Counted from the stretch's first letter, positions 34,872 to 43,650 are shown. The stretch: DNA of 64,000 nucleotides from CAZYBO01 sp964645205 (GCA_964645205.1 CAZYBO010000002.1:372001-436000); one strand, 5' to 3'. The notes: generated by a model not told the origin, from the sequence alone. A program made the numbers and translations.

Positions 34872-36467
34872 ATGAGCCATAGCACGAACACCCACGATCA
34901 CGCGCACGACCACCACACGCCCCATGGCTGGAGGCGCTGGCTTTACTCCACCAACCATAAAGACATCGGCGTGATGTATCTTATTTTCGCCGCGATTGCC
35001 GGTCTGGTGGGTACGTTTTTCTCGGTGCTCATCCGCATGCAGCTGGAACAGCCGGGCGGTACGGTGTTCACCGATTACCACACCTATAACGTGGTGCTGA
35101 CTGCGCATGCGCTCATCATGGTGTTCTTCCTCGTGATGCCCGCGCTGATCGGCGGGTTCGGGAATTTCTTCGTGCCGCTGATGATCGGCGCGCCCGACAT
35201 GGCGTTCCCGCGCATGAACAATATCAGCTTCTGGCTGCTGCCGCCGTCCTTCCTGCTGCTGCTGGCTTCGTCGATGATCGATGACGGCGTGGGCACGGGC
35301 TGGACGCTCTACCCGCCGCTTTCCGGCATTACCTCGCAACCGGGCATGTCGGTGGATCTGGGGATTTTCGCGCTGCACCTTGCGGGGATTTCCTCGATTC
35401 TGGGCGCGATCAATTTCATCGTGACTATCTTCAACATGCGCGCTCCCGGCATGACGCTGTTTAAAATGCCGCTCTACCCGTGGGCGATTCTGGTTACCGC
35501 ATTCCTGCTGCTGCTGGCCGTGCCCGTCCTCGGCGGCGCGATCACCATGCTGCTTACCGACCGTAATTTCGGCAGCCATTTCTTCGATCCCGCAGGCGGC
35601 GGCGACCCGCTGTTGTTCCAGCACCTGTTCTGGTTCTTCGGTCACCCTGAAGTGTACATTCTGATCGTGCCGGGCTTCGGTATCATCAGCGAAATCGTGG
35701 CCACCTTCTCGCGCAAGCCGATCTTCGGCTATCTCGGCATGGTACTCGCCATGTGCACCATCGGTTTCTTAGGGTTTATCGTGTGGGCGCACCACATGTT
35801 CACCGTCGGGCTTTCGGCCGATACCACTTCTTATTACATGATCGCCACCATGATCATCGCGGTGCCTACGGGGGTGAAAATCTTCTCGTGGCTGGGCACG
35901 ATGTGGGGCGGCTCGATCACGTTTGAAACGCCGATGCTGTTTGCCATCGGGTTCATTTTCCTGTTCGTCGTGGGCGGCGTGACCGGCATCGTGCTGGCCA
36001 ACGCAGCGGTGGACATCCCGATGCATGATACCTATTACGTGGTTGCGCATTTCCATTACGTGATGTCGCTGGGGGCGGTGTTCGCCATCTTTGCCGCGTT
36101 CTATTACTGGCTGGGCAAAATGTCCGGGCGCAAATACCCGGAATGGATGGGCAAGCTGCATTTCTGGACGTTCTTCATCGGCACGAACCTCACCTTCTTC
36201 CCGCAGCATTTCCTCGGGCTTTCCGGCATGCCGCGCCGTATCCCCGATTATCCGGACGTGTATGAAGGCTGGAACTACGTGTCGTCCATCGGTTCCTATA
36301 TCGGTGCGGCGTCCGCCGTACTGTTTCTGCTGGTCGTATGGCGCACACTGAAATCCGGCGAAAAATGCCCGCAGAACCAGTGGGGCGAAGGCGCAGCGAC
36401 GCTGGAATGGACGCTGCCCTCGCCGCCGCCGTTCCACACGTTTGAAACGCAGCCGGTTATTAAGTAA
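34872..36467 (+). CDS. ctaD: Cytochrome c oxidase subunit I (aa3 type)
   Basis: The 531-residue heme-copper oxidase core has twelve predicted membrane helices. Visible ligands are the low-spin heme His in VVLTAHALIMVFF, the CuB site with the cross-linked His-Tyr pair in FFGHPEVYILIVPGFG, the His pair in VWAHHMFTVGL and the heme His residues in YVVAHFHYVMSLG. GHPEVYI shows an A-type oxidase with intact K- and D-channel neighbourhoods. The His-rich start (SHSTNTHDHAHDHHTPHG) is a common feature of this group. It lies 46 bases after ctaC, in the same operon. Confidence 0.97.
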   Translation: MSHSTNTHDHAHDHHTPHGWRRWLYSTNHKDIGVMYLIFAAIAGLVGTFFSVLIRMQLEQPGGTVFTDYHTYNVVLTAHALIMVFFLVMPALIGGFGNFFVPLMIGAPDMAFPRMNNISFWLLPPSFLLLLASSMIDDGVGTGWTLYPPLSGITSQPGMSVDLGIFALHLAGISSILGAINFIVTIFNMRAPGMTLFKMPLYPWAILVTAFLLLLAVPVLGGAITMLLTDRNFGSHFFDPAGGGDPLLFQHLFWFFGHPEVYILIVPGFGIISEIVATFSRKPIFGYLGMVLAMCTIGFLGFIVWAHHMFTVGLSADTTSYYMIATMIIAVPTGVKIFSWLGTMWGGSITFETPMLFAIGFIFLFVVGGVTGIVLANAAVDIPMHDTYYVVAHFHYVMSLGAVFAIFAAFYYWLGKMSGRKYPEWMGKLHFWTFFIGTNLTFFPQHFLGLSGMPRRIPDYPDVYEGWNYVSSIGSYIGAASAVLFLLVVWRTLKSGEKCPQNQWGEGAATLEWTLPSPPPFHTFETQPVIK

Positions 36468-36526
36468 GGCGTGATGGTCGTGGGAATCGTGATGCGTGGT
36501 AATCGTGATTGGGTAAGGTTCCGGCT

Positions 36527-37435
36527 ATGAATCCCACGACCGCCACGATTATCACGGCCACCACGCACCACGATTCGTCCACCGTCTCCGACTACATCAC
36601 CCTGATGAAACCCGGCGTGATGTCGCTCGTGGTGTTTACCGGGCTGGGCGGCATGGTTTTAGCGCCGGGGCATCTGAGCCTGTTCCAGCAAGTGCTGACA
36701 TTGATGTGCATCGCGCTCGGTTCGGGTGCGGGAGCGGCCATGAATATGTGGTTCGACCGCGACATCGACGCCATCATGACGCGCACAAAAAACCGGCCGG
36801 TTCCCGCAGGGCGGGTTGCGCCCGATGATGCGCTGGCGTTCGGTCTAGCGCTGTCCCTGCTGTCGGTGATGCTGATGAGCCTTGCGCTGAATACCGTGGC
36901 TGCGATTCTGCTTGCGGGCGCGATCGCGTTTTACGTGCTGGTCTATACGATGTGGCTCAAGCGCAGTACCCCGCAGAATATCGTGATCGGCGGAGCTGCC
37001 GGGGCGTTTCCGCCGATGATCGGCTGGGCGGCGGTGACCGGCGACGTGTCGCTACAATCGCTGCTGCTGTTTATGATTATTTTCCTGTGGACGCCTCCGC
37101 ATTTCTGGGCGCTGGCGCTGTTCAAAAGCGGCGATTACGCGCGCGCGGGCGTACCGATGATGCCCGTGGTGGCGGGCGCGCAAAGCACCAAGCGCCAGAT
37201 GATCGCCTATACGTGGGCGCTGGTTGCCACCACGCTGCTATTGCCAGCGCTGGGCATGGCGGGCATGATCTATGCGATAAGCGCATCGCTGCTGGGCGCG
37301 GCGTTTATCGCGCATGTACACAAAACCCAATCGGACGCGACGGATAAATGGGCGAAGAAAACATTTGGCTTTTCCATTCTTTATCTTTTTGTGCTATTTA
37401 CCGTCATGATGCTGGACAGCGTGCTGTTGCAATAG
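36527..37435 (+). CDS. ctaB: Protoheme IX farnesyltransferase (heme O synthase)
   Basis: The 302-residue UbiA-family membrane enzyme adds a farnesyl group to protoheme, the first step to heme A for the aa3 oxidase. It has the first aspartate-rich motif in NMWFDRDIDAIMTRTKNRP and the second region in FLWTPPHFWALALF with YARAGVPMMPVVAG. About eight hydrophobic helices are predicted. ATG 36527 is preferred because AAGG lies nine bases before it; the upstream TTG would add six residues. The 59 bases between ctaD and ctaB contain repeated CGTGAT/CGTGGT words. Confidence 0.94.
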   Translation: MNPTTATIITATTHHDSSTVSDYITLMKPGVMSLVVFTGLGGMVLAPGHLSLFQQVLTLMCIALGSGAGAAMNMWFDRDIDAIMTRTKNRPVPAGRVAPDDALAFGLALSLLSVMLMSLALNTVAAILLAGAIAFYVLVYTMWLKRSTPQNIVIGGAAGAFPPMIGWAAVTGDVSLQSLLLFMIIFLWTPPHFWALALFKSGDYARAGVPMMPVVAGAQSTKRQMIAYTWALVATTLLLPALGMAGMIYAISASLLGAAFIAHVHKTQSDATDKWAKKTFGFSILYLFVLFTVMMLDSVLLQ

Positions 37436-37455
37436 AGAATCATTAGGGGGTGATT

Positions 37456-37605
37456 ATGGATAATGAGAGAACACAAGCGTTGATGGAGTTCACGCAGAAC
37501 ACCATCTACCTGATGGGCGCGAGCTTCGTACTGGGCAGCCTGTTTACCCTGTTCCTGCTGCTGGTGCTGGATTTCGTGCGCCGCAACAAAGTGGAAAGCG
37601 ACTAG
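37456..37605 (+). CDS. 49-residue single-span membrane protein in the cox operon
   Basis: This frame begins with ATG and GGGGGTG stands six bases upstream. It encodes MDNERTQALMEFTQNTIYLM, a hydrophobic span (GASFVLGSLFTLFLLLVLDF) and a short basic tail, VRRNKVESD. By the positive-inside rule the C-terminus faces the cytoplasm. It fits snugly between ctaB and the coxF-like gene with six bases to the latter. I know no specific family, but a role as a small oxidase subunit or assembly factor is a reasonable inference from position. Confidence 0.65.
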   Translation: MDNERTQALMEFTQNTIYLMGASFVLGSLFTLFLLLVLDFVRRNKVESD

Positions 37606-37611
37606 GTTACC

Positions 37612-37731
37612 TTGGATCCTGAACACAAGCGTAACCTGAAACGCAAAAACGTCGCGCTGCTGGCGGTGCTGCTTGCGCTGGTCGGCATGGTGTACGCAAT
37701 CGCACTCATGAAAATGGGAGTCGGGGTGTAG
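37612..37731 (+). CDS. coxF: CoxF-like small cytochrome oxidase assembly protein
   Basis: A TTG-initiated frame encodes 39 residues: a basic N-terminus (DPEHKRNLKRKN) followed by one membrane helix (VALLAVLLALVGMVYAIALM). Short proteins with this layout, located between ctaB and ctaG, are annotated CoxF in rhizobia and relatives. The start codon is uncertain because there is no ATG, but the frame is open only here and the charge pattern is right. Its function is not established; it is assumed to help oxidase assembly. Confidence 0.6.
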   Translation: MDPEHKRNLKRKNVALLAVLLALVGMVYAIALMKMGVGV

Positions 37732-37782
37732 TCCGTGCCGGAAATTGCGCCAGCGTAACGTTCTACACAGCCGGGTTTCATT

Positions 37783-38319
37783 ATGCATTCTCCCGCTTCC
37801 AAAAAAAACCTTTCCCTTGCGCTTAATCTTGCGGCTTTGGTCGCGGGTATGGTCATGCTGGCCTATGCATCGGTGCCGCTTTACCAGCTATTCTGCCGCG
37901 TAACCGGCTATGGCGGCACGACGCAGGTGGCGCAATCCGCGCCCGGCGCGGTTTCCGGTCGCACCATCACCGTGGATTTCAACGCCGATACCGATCCGCG
38001 CCTGCCATGGAAATTCGTGCCCGGCGAACGCAAGAACACGGTGAAAGTAGGCGAGCAGGCGCTGACCTATTACGTGGCGGAAAATACTTCCAAACACGCG
38101 GTAAAAGGGCGTGCGGTGTATAATGTCGTGCCGCACAAGGCGGGGATGTATTTCGTGAAGGTGGATTGCTTCTGCTTTGTTGAGCAGACGCTAGCGGCGG
38201 GCAAGAAAGTGCACATGCCGGTGTCGTTTTATATCGACCCCGCCATCGAGGACGACCCGGAAATGGACGATGTCGAAACAATTACATTGTCTTATACGTT
38301 TTTTCCGGTAGAAAAATGA
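37783..38319 (+). CDS. ctaG: Cytochrome c oxidase assembly protein CtaG (Cox11)
   Basis: The 178-residue protein is the copper chaperone that delivers CuB to subunit I. It has one N-terminal membrane helix (ALNLAALVAGMVMLAYASVP), the conserved LYQLFCRVTGYGGT just after it and the copper-binding CFCFVEQTL in the periplasmic immunoglobulin-like domain, ending in IDPAIEDDPEMDDVETITLS. These match Cox11/CtaG closely. It lies 51 bases after the coxF-like gene and 24 bases before ctaE. Confidence 0.95.
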   Translation: MHSPASKKNLSLALNLAALVAGMVMLAYASVPLYQLFCRVTGYGGTTQVAQSAPGAVSGRTITVDFNADTDPRLPWKFVPGERKNTVKVGEQALTYYVAENTSKHAVKGRAVYNVVPHKAGMYFVKVDCFCFVEQTLAAGKKVHMPVSFYIDPAIEDDPEMDDVETITLSYTFFPVEK

Positions 38320-38343
38320 CAACGTAATGACAAGCGAGGCACC

Positions 38344-39294
38344 ATGTCGAACCAGACCCATCCCTACCATCTCGTCAACCCCAGCCCGTGGCCGGCCGTA
38401 GGCGCCGTTGCGCTGTTGCTGATGACGTTCGGCGGCGCGATGTTCATGCACCAGAAGCCCGGCGGCGGCATCGTGGCGCTGGCAGGGTTTTTTCTCGTGC
38501 TTTACTGCATGTTCGGCTGGTGGCGCGATGTGATAAAGGAAGCGATGCACGACCACGCGCATACCGCTGCCGTAAGCCGCGGCCTGCGCATGGGCATGGG
38601 GCTGTTCATTACCTCGGAAGTATTGTTCTTCGCCGCGTTTTTCTGGGCGTTTTTCGGCGCTTCAACGCTTCCCCGTGAACCGCTCGCCGACGTATGGGCG
38701 ATAGCAGAAGGCATCTGGCCGCCGAAGGGTATCGAACCGTTCGATCCGTGGCACCTGCCGTTCCTTAATACGCTGATCCTGCTCCTGTCCGGCACTACGG
38801 TGACATGGGCGCACTATGCCATCATCAAGGGCAACCATAAGGAAACCGTACAGGCTTTGTGGCTGACCGTGATCTTGGGCGCGTTGTTTACGGCTTGTCA
38901 GGCCTATGAGTACACCCATGCCGCGTTCGGGTTCAAAGACACGATTTACGCCTCGACCTTTTATATGGCTACCGGCTTTCACGGTTTCCACGTGCTGGTG
39001 GGCACCATCTTTCTTGCCGTGTGCTTAAGCCGTGCGCAGAAAGGGCATTTCAAGCCGAAGCAGCATCTCGGGTTCGAGTTCGCGGCATGGTACTGGCACT
39101 TCGTGGACGTAGTGTGGCTGTTTTTGTTCGTGTTCGTGTATTGTGAGCTTGCTAATACCCTCATGCCTGCGTTTGAAACGGTGTTTACCGGCACGAATAT
39201 GCTGATCCTGTTCATACTCTCGCTGGTCGGCACGGGATATGCGGGCTTCAGGATCATGGCTAAGGGCGGCCTGCCGAAAAAAGCGCACCACTGA
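38344..39294 (+). CDS. ctaE: Cytochrome c oxidase subunit III
   Basis: The 316-residue membrane protein has seven predicted helices and the family blocks FFAAFFWAFFGASTLP, LNTLILLLSGTTVTWAH and HGFHVLVGTIFLAVCLSRA. AAWYWHFVDVVWLFLFVFVY near the C-terminus is the strongest signature. Subunit III keeps the proton-uptake path active and limits suicide inactivation. It is longer than most bacterial homologues (about 265-295 residues) because of a C-terminal helix after residue 280. Its stop overlaps the start of the next gene (TGATG). Confidence 0.95.
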   Translation: MSNQTHPYHLVNPSPWPAVGAVALLLMTFGGAMFMHQKPGGGIVALAGFFLVLYCMFGWWRDVIKEAMHDHAHTAAVSRGLRMGMGLFITSEVLFFAAFFWAFFGASTLPREPLADVWAIAEGIWPPKGIEPFDPWHLPFLNTLILLLSGTTVTWAHYAIIKGNHKETVQALWLTVILGALFTACQAYEYTHAAFGFKDTIYASTFYMATGFHGFHVLVGTIFLAVCLSRAQKGHFKPKQHLGFEFAAWYWHFVDVVWLFLFVFVYCELANTLMPAFETVFTGTNMLILFILSLVGTGYAGFRIMAKGGLPKKAHH

Positions 39295-39590
39295 TGTCCA
39301 TCGATCATGTGGCGGCTGCTAAACTTACCCAGCCGGAAGCCACATTGCTGGAATGGATGAAAAGCCAGAAATGGACGCATGAACGCTCGCCTGTGGCCGG
39401 GCAGGGAATGCGCTGGGCGCTGGCCTTGCCGCCGGAAAAGAAAGACGCCGCCGGGCGCGTGCTGGCAAAGCTGGTGACGCATGGCGGGCTTAGCGGCGAG
39501 ATGCCGTTCGTATCGGGCGGGAAAATCTATGTTGAAGAAGATTTCCTGCGCAAAGCAGGTATCAACCCGGAGAGTGTTCGCAGGCAATAA
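39294..39590 (+). CDS. Unknown 98-residue protein coupled to ctaE
   Basis: The ATG shares its first base with the ctaE stop codon, so translation is coupled. The soluble product has mixed helix and strand (TLLEWMKSQKWTHERSPVAG, then MRWALALPPEKK) and no membrane span, signal or known motif. Its position between ctaE and the DUF983 gene suggests co-expression with the oxidase. I do not recognise the family. Confidence 0.65.
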   Translation: MSIDHVAAAKLTQPEATLLEWMKSQKWTHERSPVAGQGMRWALALPPEKKDAAGRVLAKLVTHGGLSGEMPFVSGGKIYVEEDFLRKAGINPESVRRQ

Positions 39591-39592
39591 CT

Positions 39593-39913
39593 ATGAGCAT
39601 CATGCAGTGCCCGCGTTGCGGTAAAGGCGCGTTGTTCAGCGGCCTGCTTACCATCGCCGAGCGGTGCGGCGAATGCGGGCTTGCTTTCCATGGCCGCGAG
39701 CAGGGCGACGGCCCGGCGTTTTTATCTATATTAATCGTAGGCGCGCTGGCGGGGGTATTCGCTGCGATTGTCGATGTGCGCTATGCGCCGCCCATATGGG
39801 TGCATGTGGCGGTATGGCCGCTGTTTATCGTGGGCACATCGCTGCTGTCGTTGCGCTGGCTGAAGGCAGGGTTGGTTACGATGCAATATCGGGTACGCGG
39901 CGATAAGCCCTAG
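39593..39913 (+). CDS. DUF983 membrane protein with zinc-ribbon motif
   Basis: The 106-residue product starts with a CxxC pair (MQCPRCGKGALF) and a second one (ERCGECGLAFHG), a small zinc ribbon. Two membrane helices follow (FLSILIVGALAGVFAAIVDV and WVHVAVWPLFIVGTSLLSLR). This is the DUF983 layout, and DUF983 genes often sit after ctaE in alphaproteobacteria. The function is unknown; an oxidase assembly role is presumed from context. Its stop overlaps the stop of the convergent gene by four bases. Confidence 0.85.
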   Translation: MSIMQCPRCGKGALFSGLLTIAERCGECGLAFHGREQGDGPAFLSILIVGALAGVFAAIVDVRYAPPIWVHVAVWPLFIVGTSLLSLRWLKAGLVTMQYRVRGDKP

Positions 39914-40170
39914 TACTGCCGTGCGCCCTTGTTGGATTTGTTATTCGGGATGCCGGGTGTCACCGGTGTGCCTGCGGGCATGGAATAGCCTTGTTCCGCG
40001 ACTTCTTCGCGATAACCGCCCCACCAGTTTTTACCCTGCAGGCGGGATTCCAGATATTGCTCGTCGATCTGCAGCCGCTTGGCGGATTTAAACGTAATCA
40101 GCGAGCCGATGATACCGCCCGCCGCCATCGCAATGGCGGTTGCCGGTCCTAGAGCGGGGGCTAACACCAC
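39910..40170 (-). CDS. Unknown small membrane protein, possibly frameshifted second half
   Basis: The 86-residue frame starts with GTG and encodes a glycine/alanine-rich hydrophobic stretch (PALGPATAIAMAAGGIIGSL), then a charged region and a Pro/Asn tail. The preceding frame (40161-40295) ends within it in a different register, also in a hydrophobic segment. Joined by a single frameshift the two would give one protein of about 127 residues with a continuous membrane region. Either a sequencing or real frameshift, or a coupled gene pair, is possible. The family is unknown. Confidence 0.5.
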   Translation of the reverse strand: MVLAPALGPATAIAMAAGGIIGSLITFKSAKRLQIDEQYLESRLQGKNWWGGYREEVAEQGYSMPAGTPVTPGIPNNKSNKGARQY

Positions 40171-40295
40171 GGCCCAATCATTAAACCCACCGATATGAGA
40201 CCGCCGATTAGTTTAATGTTGAAAGCGCGGCTAGCGACATCTTCCCTCATCGCTACGATTTCGGGGGGAACATTAAAGGGAGTTTCACTGCTCAT
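40161..40295 (-). CDS. Unknown 44-residue ORF, probable first half of the neighbouring gene
   Basis: AAGGAG stands five bases before the ATG, a strong translation start. The product reads MSSETPFNVPPEIVAMREDV, then a basic-hydrophobic segment, ending LIGGLISVGLMIGPWC. It stops ten bases after the next frame begins. The good start signal sits here and not on the downstream frame, so this is likely the true N-terminus of that gene. A Pho-box-like array lies 67-109 bases upstream. Confidence 0.5.
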   Translation of the reverse strand: MSSETPFNVPPEIVAMREDVASRAFNIKLIGGLISVGLMIGPWC

Positions 40296-40361
40296 AACGG
40301 CTCCTTACGCTTGTTGACTGCCCTCATTTTAATATGGAGCATCCTGTTTTCTCAGTGAAAT

Positions 40362-40404
40362 ATTTATGACAGGCACACCGCACGCGTGCACAGTTTTGTG
40401 ACAA
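40362..40404 (-). promoter_or_regulatory. Pho-box-like array upstream of the small membrane gene
   Basis: On the minus strand the units read TTGTCACAAAA, CTGTGCACGCG, TGCGGTGTGC and CTGTCATAAAT, at 10-11 base steps. The outer units are close to consensus and the inner two are weak. An A/T-rich TATTAA follows about 30 bases downstream. Confidence 0.4.
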
Positions 40405-40453
40405 CGCGGAATAATATCAGACGAATCAACGCATTAGATTCGTAAATGGGTGG

Positions 40454-42769
40454 TTACGCCTTCGCCTTTTTCCCCTTCGGCAGCTTGGCGACTTTGCCCT
40501 CCTGCTGGTCGATGGCTTCGATGGCGGCGAGCGCGGAGAGGTTCATGATCTCCGATACGGTGGCGTCCATCTGCACGATTTGCGCGGGACGGGTGAGCCC
40601 CATCAGCACGGGGCCGATGGTGACGCCGTCGGACAATTCCTGCAGCAGGTTGGAGGCAACGTGGCCGGTGTGCAGCGCAGGCATGATCAGCACGTTGGCG
40701 GGACCGGAGAGACGGCAGAACGGGTAGATGCTTTTAAGCTCTTTGTTCAGCGCGACGTTGGCGGCCATTTCGCCGTCATACTCGAAATCGACTTTCATGC
40801 CGTCGAGAACCTTCACCGCGTCGCGGATGCGGGCGGCTTTTTCGCGCATGGGGTTGCCGAAGGTGGAAAACGACAGCAACGCGACGCGCGGCTCATGCCC
40901 CATCTTGCGCGCCTTGCGTGCGGTGGCAACGGCGATGTGCGCAAGGCGGTCGGCTTCCGGTAGTTCCTGAATGGTGGTGTCGGCGAAGAACAGCGTCTTG
41001 CCCTTGGCGACCACGAGTGTGATGCCGAAGAGGAATTCGCCGGGCTTCACGTCGAGCACGCGGGTCAGGTTTTCCACCGAGACGGTATAGTTGCGGGTGA
41101 CGCCGGTGATGAGCGCATCGCCGTGACCGGCGGCGAGCATGGAGGCTGCGAAGATGTTGCGGTCGTTCTTCACCATGCGTGCGACGTCGCGGTAGAGATA
41201 GCCCTGACGTTGCAGGCGTGGGTAGAGATGGTCGATATATTCGTCGACATGCTTGGAAACGGCGGCGTTACTGATTTCGATATTCTCGTAATCATGCACG
41301 CCCATTTTCTTCATGGATGCGCGGATACGCTCGACACGGCCGACAAGGATCGGTTTGCCGTAGCCGTTATCGCGCCATTGCACGGCGGCGCGGATGATCT
41401 TCTCTTCCTCGCCTTCAGCGAAGATGAGACGCTGCGGGTTGTCGCGCACCTTGTCGAAAATCTGCTGCATGGAGTTGGCGGTGGGGTCGCGACGTGCGGC
41501 GAGTTCCTTGATGTAGCCGTTCATGTCGAGGATCGGTTTGCGGGCGACGCCGGTGGCCATGGCTGCCTTGGCGACGGCGACCGGGACGGTCGTCATCAGG
41601 CGCGGGTCGAACGGGGCGGGGATGATGTAGTCGGGGCCGAATTCCATCTGGCGGCCGCCATATGCTGCCGAGACTTCCTCGGGCACTTCCTCGCGGGCGA
41701 GCGCGGCGATGGCTTCGGCGGCGGCGACTTTCATATCCTCGTTGATCTGTGACGCGCGCACATCGAGCGCGCCGCGGAAGATGTAGGGGAAGCCCATCAC
41801 GTTGTTGACCTGATTCGGGTAGTCGGAGCGGCCGGTGGCGATGATGGCGTCGGGGCGCACTTTGCGCGCGTCCTCGGGGCGGATTTCAGGATCGGGGTTG
41901 GCCATCGCGAAAATGATCGGGTTCTTGTTCATGGTCTTGACCATTTCCGGCGAGAGCGCATCTTTTGCGGCAAGCCCCATGAACATGTCGGCGCCATCGA
42001 GCGCTTCGGCGAGCGTGCGTTTCTTGGTTTTTACCGCATGGGCGGATTTCCACTGGTTCATGCCTTCGGTGCGGCCTTCGTAGATGACGCCGGTTTTATC
42101 GACGAGCAGGGCGTTCTCGTGTTTGATGCCCATGCGCTTGATGAGTTCTAAGCACGCGATGCCGGCTGCGCCTGCGCCGAGTACGACGACTTTGATGTCC
42201 TTGAAGTTGCGACCCGTCAGGTGCGCGGCGTTGATGAGGCCGGCGGCGACGATGATGGCAGTGCCGTGCTGGTCGTCATGGAATACGGGGATGTCCATCA
42301 GCTCGCGCAGGCGTTGCTCGATGATGAAACATTCGGGCGCGGCGATGTCTTCCAAGTTGATGCCGCCCCAGCTGGGGCCGAGGAGCTTCACGCAGTTGAC
42401 GAACTCGTCCACGTCGGTGGTGTCCACTTCGATGTCGATGCCGTCAATGTCGGCGAAGCGCTTGAACAGGATCGCCTTGCCTTCCATCACCGGCTTGGAG
42501 GCGAGCGCGCCCAAATTGCCCAGCCCGAGTACGGCGGTGCCGTTGGAGATGACGGCTACGAAATTGCCGCGTGCGGTGTAGTCATAGGCGAGATCGGGGT
42601 TTTTCTGGATCGCAAGGCACGGAACCGCTACGCCCGGGGAGTAACCCAGCGACAGGTCGCGCTGTGTCATCAGCGGCTTGGTGGGGAGAATCGAGAGCTT
42701 TCCCGGTTTACCTTCTGAGTGGTAGGCGAGGGCTTCCTGATCGGTGATAGGTTCTTTTTCGTATGCCAT
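40454..42769 (-). CDS. maeB: NADP-dependent malic enzyme (MaeB type with phosphotransacetylase-like domain)
   Basis: The 771-residue protein converts malate to pyruvate and CO2 with NADP. The malic domain (residues 1-430) has the SLGYSPGVAVPCLAI start, IDGIDIEVDTTDVDEF, the metal and substrate region VFHDDQHGTAII and the nucleotide-binding VVLGAGAAGIACLELIKR. The C-terminal half (ILVGRVERIRASMKKMG onward) is a phosphotransacetylase-like regulatory domain without catalytic role, typical of the large bacterial MaeB. Length and domain order are normal. It is monocistronic on the minus strand. Confidence 0.95.
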   Translation of the reverse strand: MAYEKEPITDQEALAYHSEGKPGKLSILPTKPLMTQRDLSLGYSPGVAVPCLAIQKNPDLAYDYTARGNFVAVISNGTAVLGLGNLGALASKPVMEGKAILFKRFADIDGIDIEVDTTDVDEFVNCVKLLGPSWGGINLEDIAAPECFIIEQRLRELMDIPVFHDDQHGTAIIVAAGLINAAHLTGRNFKDIKVVVLGAGAAGIACLELIKRMGIKHENALLVDKTGVIYEGRTEGMNQWKSAHAVKTKKRTLAEALDGADMFMGLAAKDALSPEMVKTMNKNPIIFAMANPDPEIRPEDARKVRPDAIIATGRSDYPNQVNNVMGFPYIFRGALDVRASQINEDMKVAAAEAIAALAREEVPEEVSAAYGGRQMEFGPDYIIPAPFDPRLMTTVPVAVAKAAMATGVARKPILDMNGYIKELAARRDPTANSMQQIFDKVRDNPQRLIFAEGEEEKIIRAAVQWRDNGYGKPILVGRVERIRASMKKMGVHDYENIEISNAAVSKHVDEYIDHLYPRLQRQGYLYRDVARMVKNDRNIFAASMLAAGHGDALITGVTRNYTVSVENLTRVLDVKPGEFLFGITLVVAKGKTLFFADTTIQELPEADRLAHIAVATARKARKMGHEPRVALLSFSTFGNPMREKAARIRDAVKVLDGMKVDFEYDGEMAANVALNKELKSIYPFCRLSGPANVLIMPALHTGHVASNLLQELSDGVTIGPVLMGLTRPAQIVQMDATVSEIMNLSALAAIEAIDQQEGKVAKLPKGKKAKA

Positions 42770-42909
42770 GTTTTGCGTTCCGTCGACTGTTCATGCTGCA
42801 ACGCAGCATAAGTTTGTGATTTCCAAGGGTAATCCTGACTTAGTCGCACAGAGGGGCGGGGAAGGCAAGGGAAAAGTGCTAGGTGTGCTCACGTCCGGGA
42901 AGCGGCATC

Positions 42910-43554
42910 TCACGAACTGATAGCAGCTTTGGGTTCTTCCATCGGAATTTGTAGCTCTTTGCCCAAATCGCGCAGCAAGGGCATCACATGGGTACGAATG
43001 CGCTGCGCCATTATAGCAAAATGGCCTGAACGATCGAGATGGGTTTGCTCTGCGCGTCTGAGGGTGTCACTGGCTCGGCTACTTAAATCCATGCAACGTT
43101 TGTCTAGTGTCGCGATAAAGGAGCTGATGTCGGTGCCGGTTTCATGATTTTCCGCGCCGCGATGCTCGAAATACTGCGCCATGGTTTCCACCATCGGCAG
43201 GCTTTTCTTAAGCGCTGCCATGCCTCTATGCCCCGGCCTGTCGCCGCCGCTAAGCGTGACCAGCGCGTCGTTGAGGTCGGCGTAGCTGCTGGCCTGCGCG
43301 GTGATTTGGCGCAAGCTGCGCGTACTGTCGCTGATCTCGGCAGGCGGCTGGTTGGTAAACTCCCTGAGCGTGGAGCGGCGCCCCCTCTGCTCGACTCCGA
43401 TAGCACCCATGATATAGCCGAGCCCGTCAGTGAGGAAGGTTTTATCAGCAGCGGGTTGGCCGACCAGAGTGTGGGCATCGACGGCGATGACGCACGTATT
43501 GATGGCATCGGCAATTTTACTGAGATGATCGCGATGGCGTGGCTGGTTGGACAT
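42910..43554 (-). CDS. Unknown helical protein upstream of mutS
   Basis: The 214-residue soluble protein starts at ATG 43554, where AAGGAG lies eight bases upstream; a longer start is possible but lacks this signal. It is mostly helical, with a Gln/Ser/Arg-rich middle and an IAMAQRIR-like C-terminal helix (HFAIMAQRIRTHVMPLLRDL). No known motif was recognised. It is divergent from mutS, with 96 bases between the starts. Confidence 0.65.
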   Translation of the reverse strand: MSNQPRHRDHLSKIADAINTCVIAVDAHTLVGQPAADKTFLTDGLGYIMGAIGVEQRGRRSTLREFTNQPPAEISDSTRSLRQITAQASSYADLNDALVTLSGGDRPGHRGMAALKKSLPMVETMAQYFEHRGAENHETGTDISSFIATLDKRCMDLSSRASDTLRRAEQTHLDRSGHFAIMAQRIRTHVMPLLRDLGKELQIPMEEPKAAISS

Positions 43555-43650
43555 GGCGCTCCTTGGTTGCAAAACTTTATGTGTGGAGTATAGCTAAAGC
43601 ACTAGAGAAAAGTATTAAGATTTGATGATAATTTCGGCAGGGGATAACTA

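Noticed and set aside
38312..38333. Pho-box-like repeat TTGTCATTACG-TTGTCATTTTT on the minus strand between ctaG and ctaE
   Set aside because: It matches the spacing, but no minus-strand gene starts downstream and it overlaps the ctaG stop codon; probably chance.
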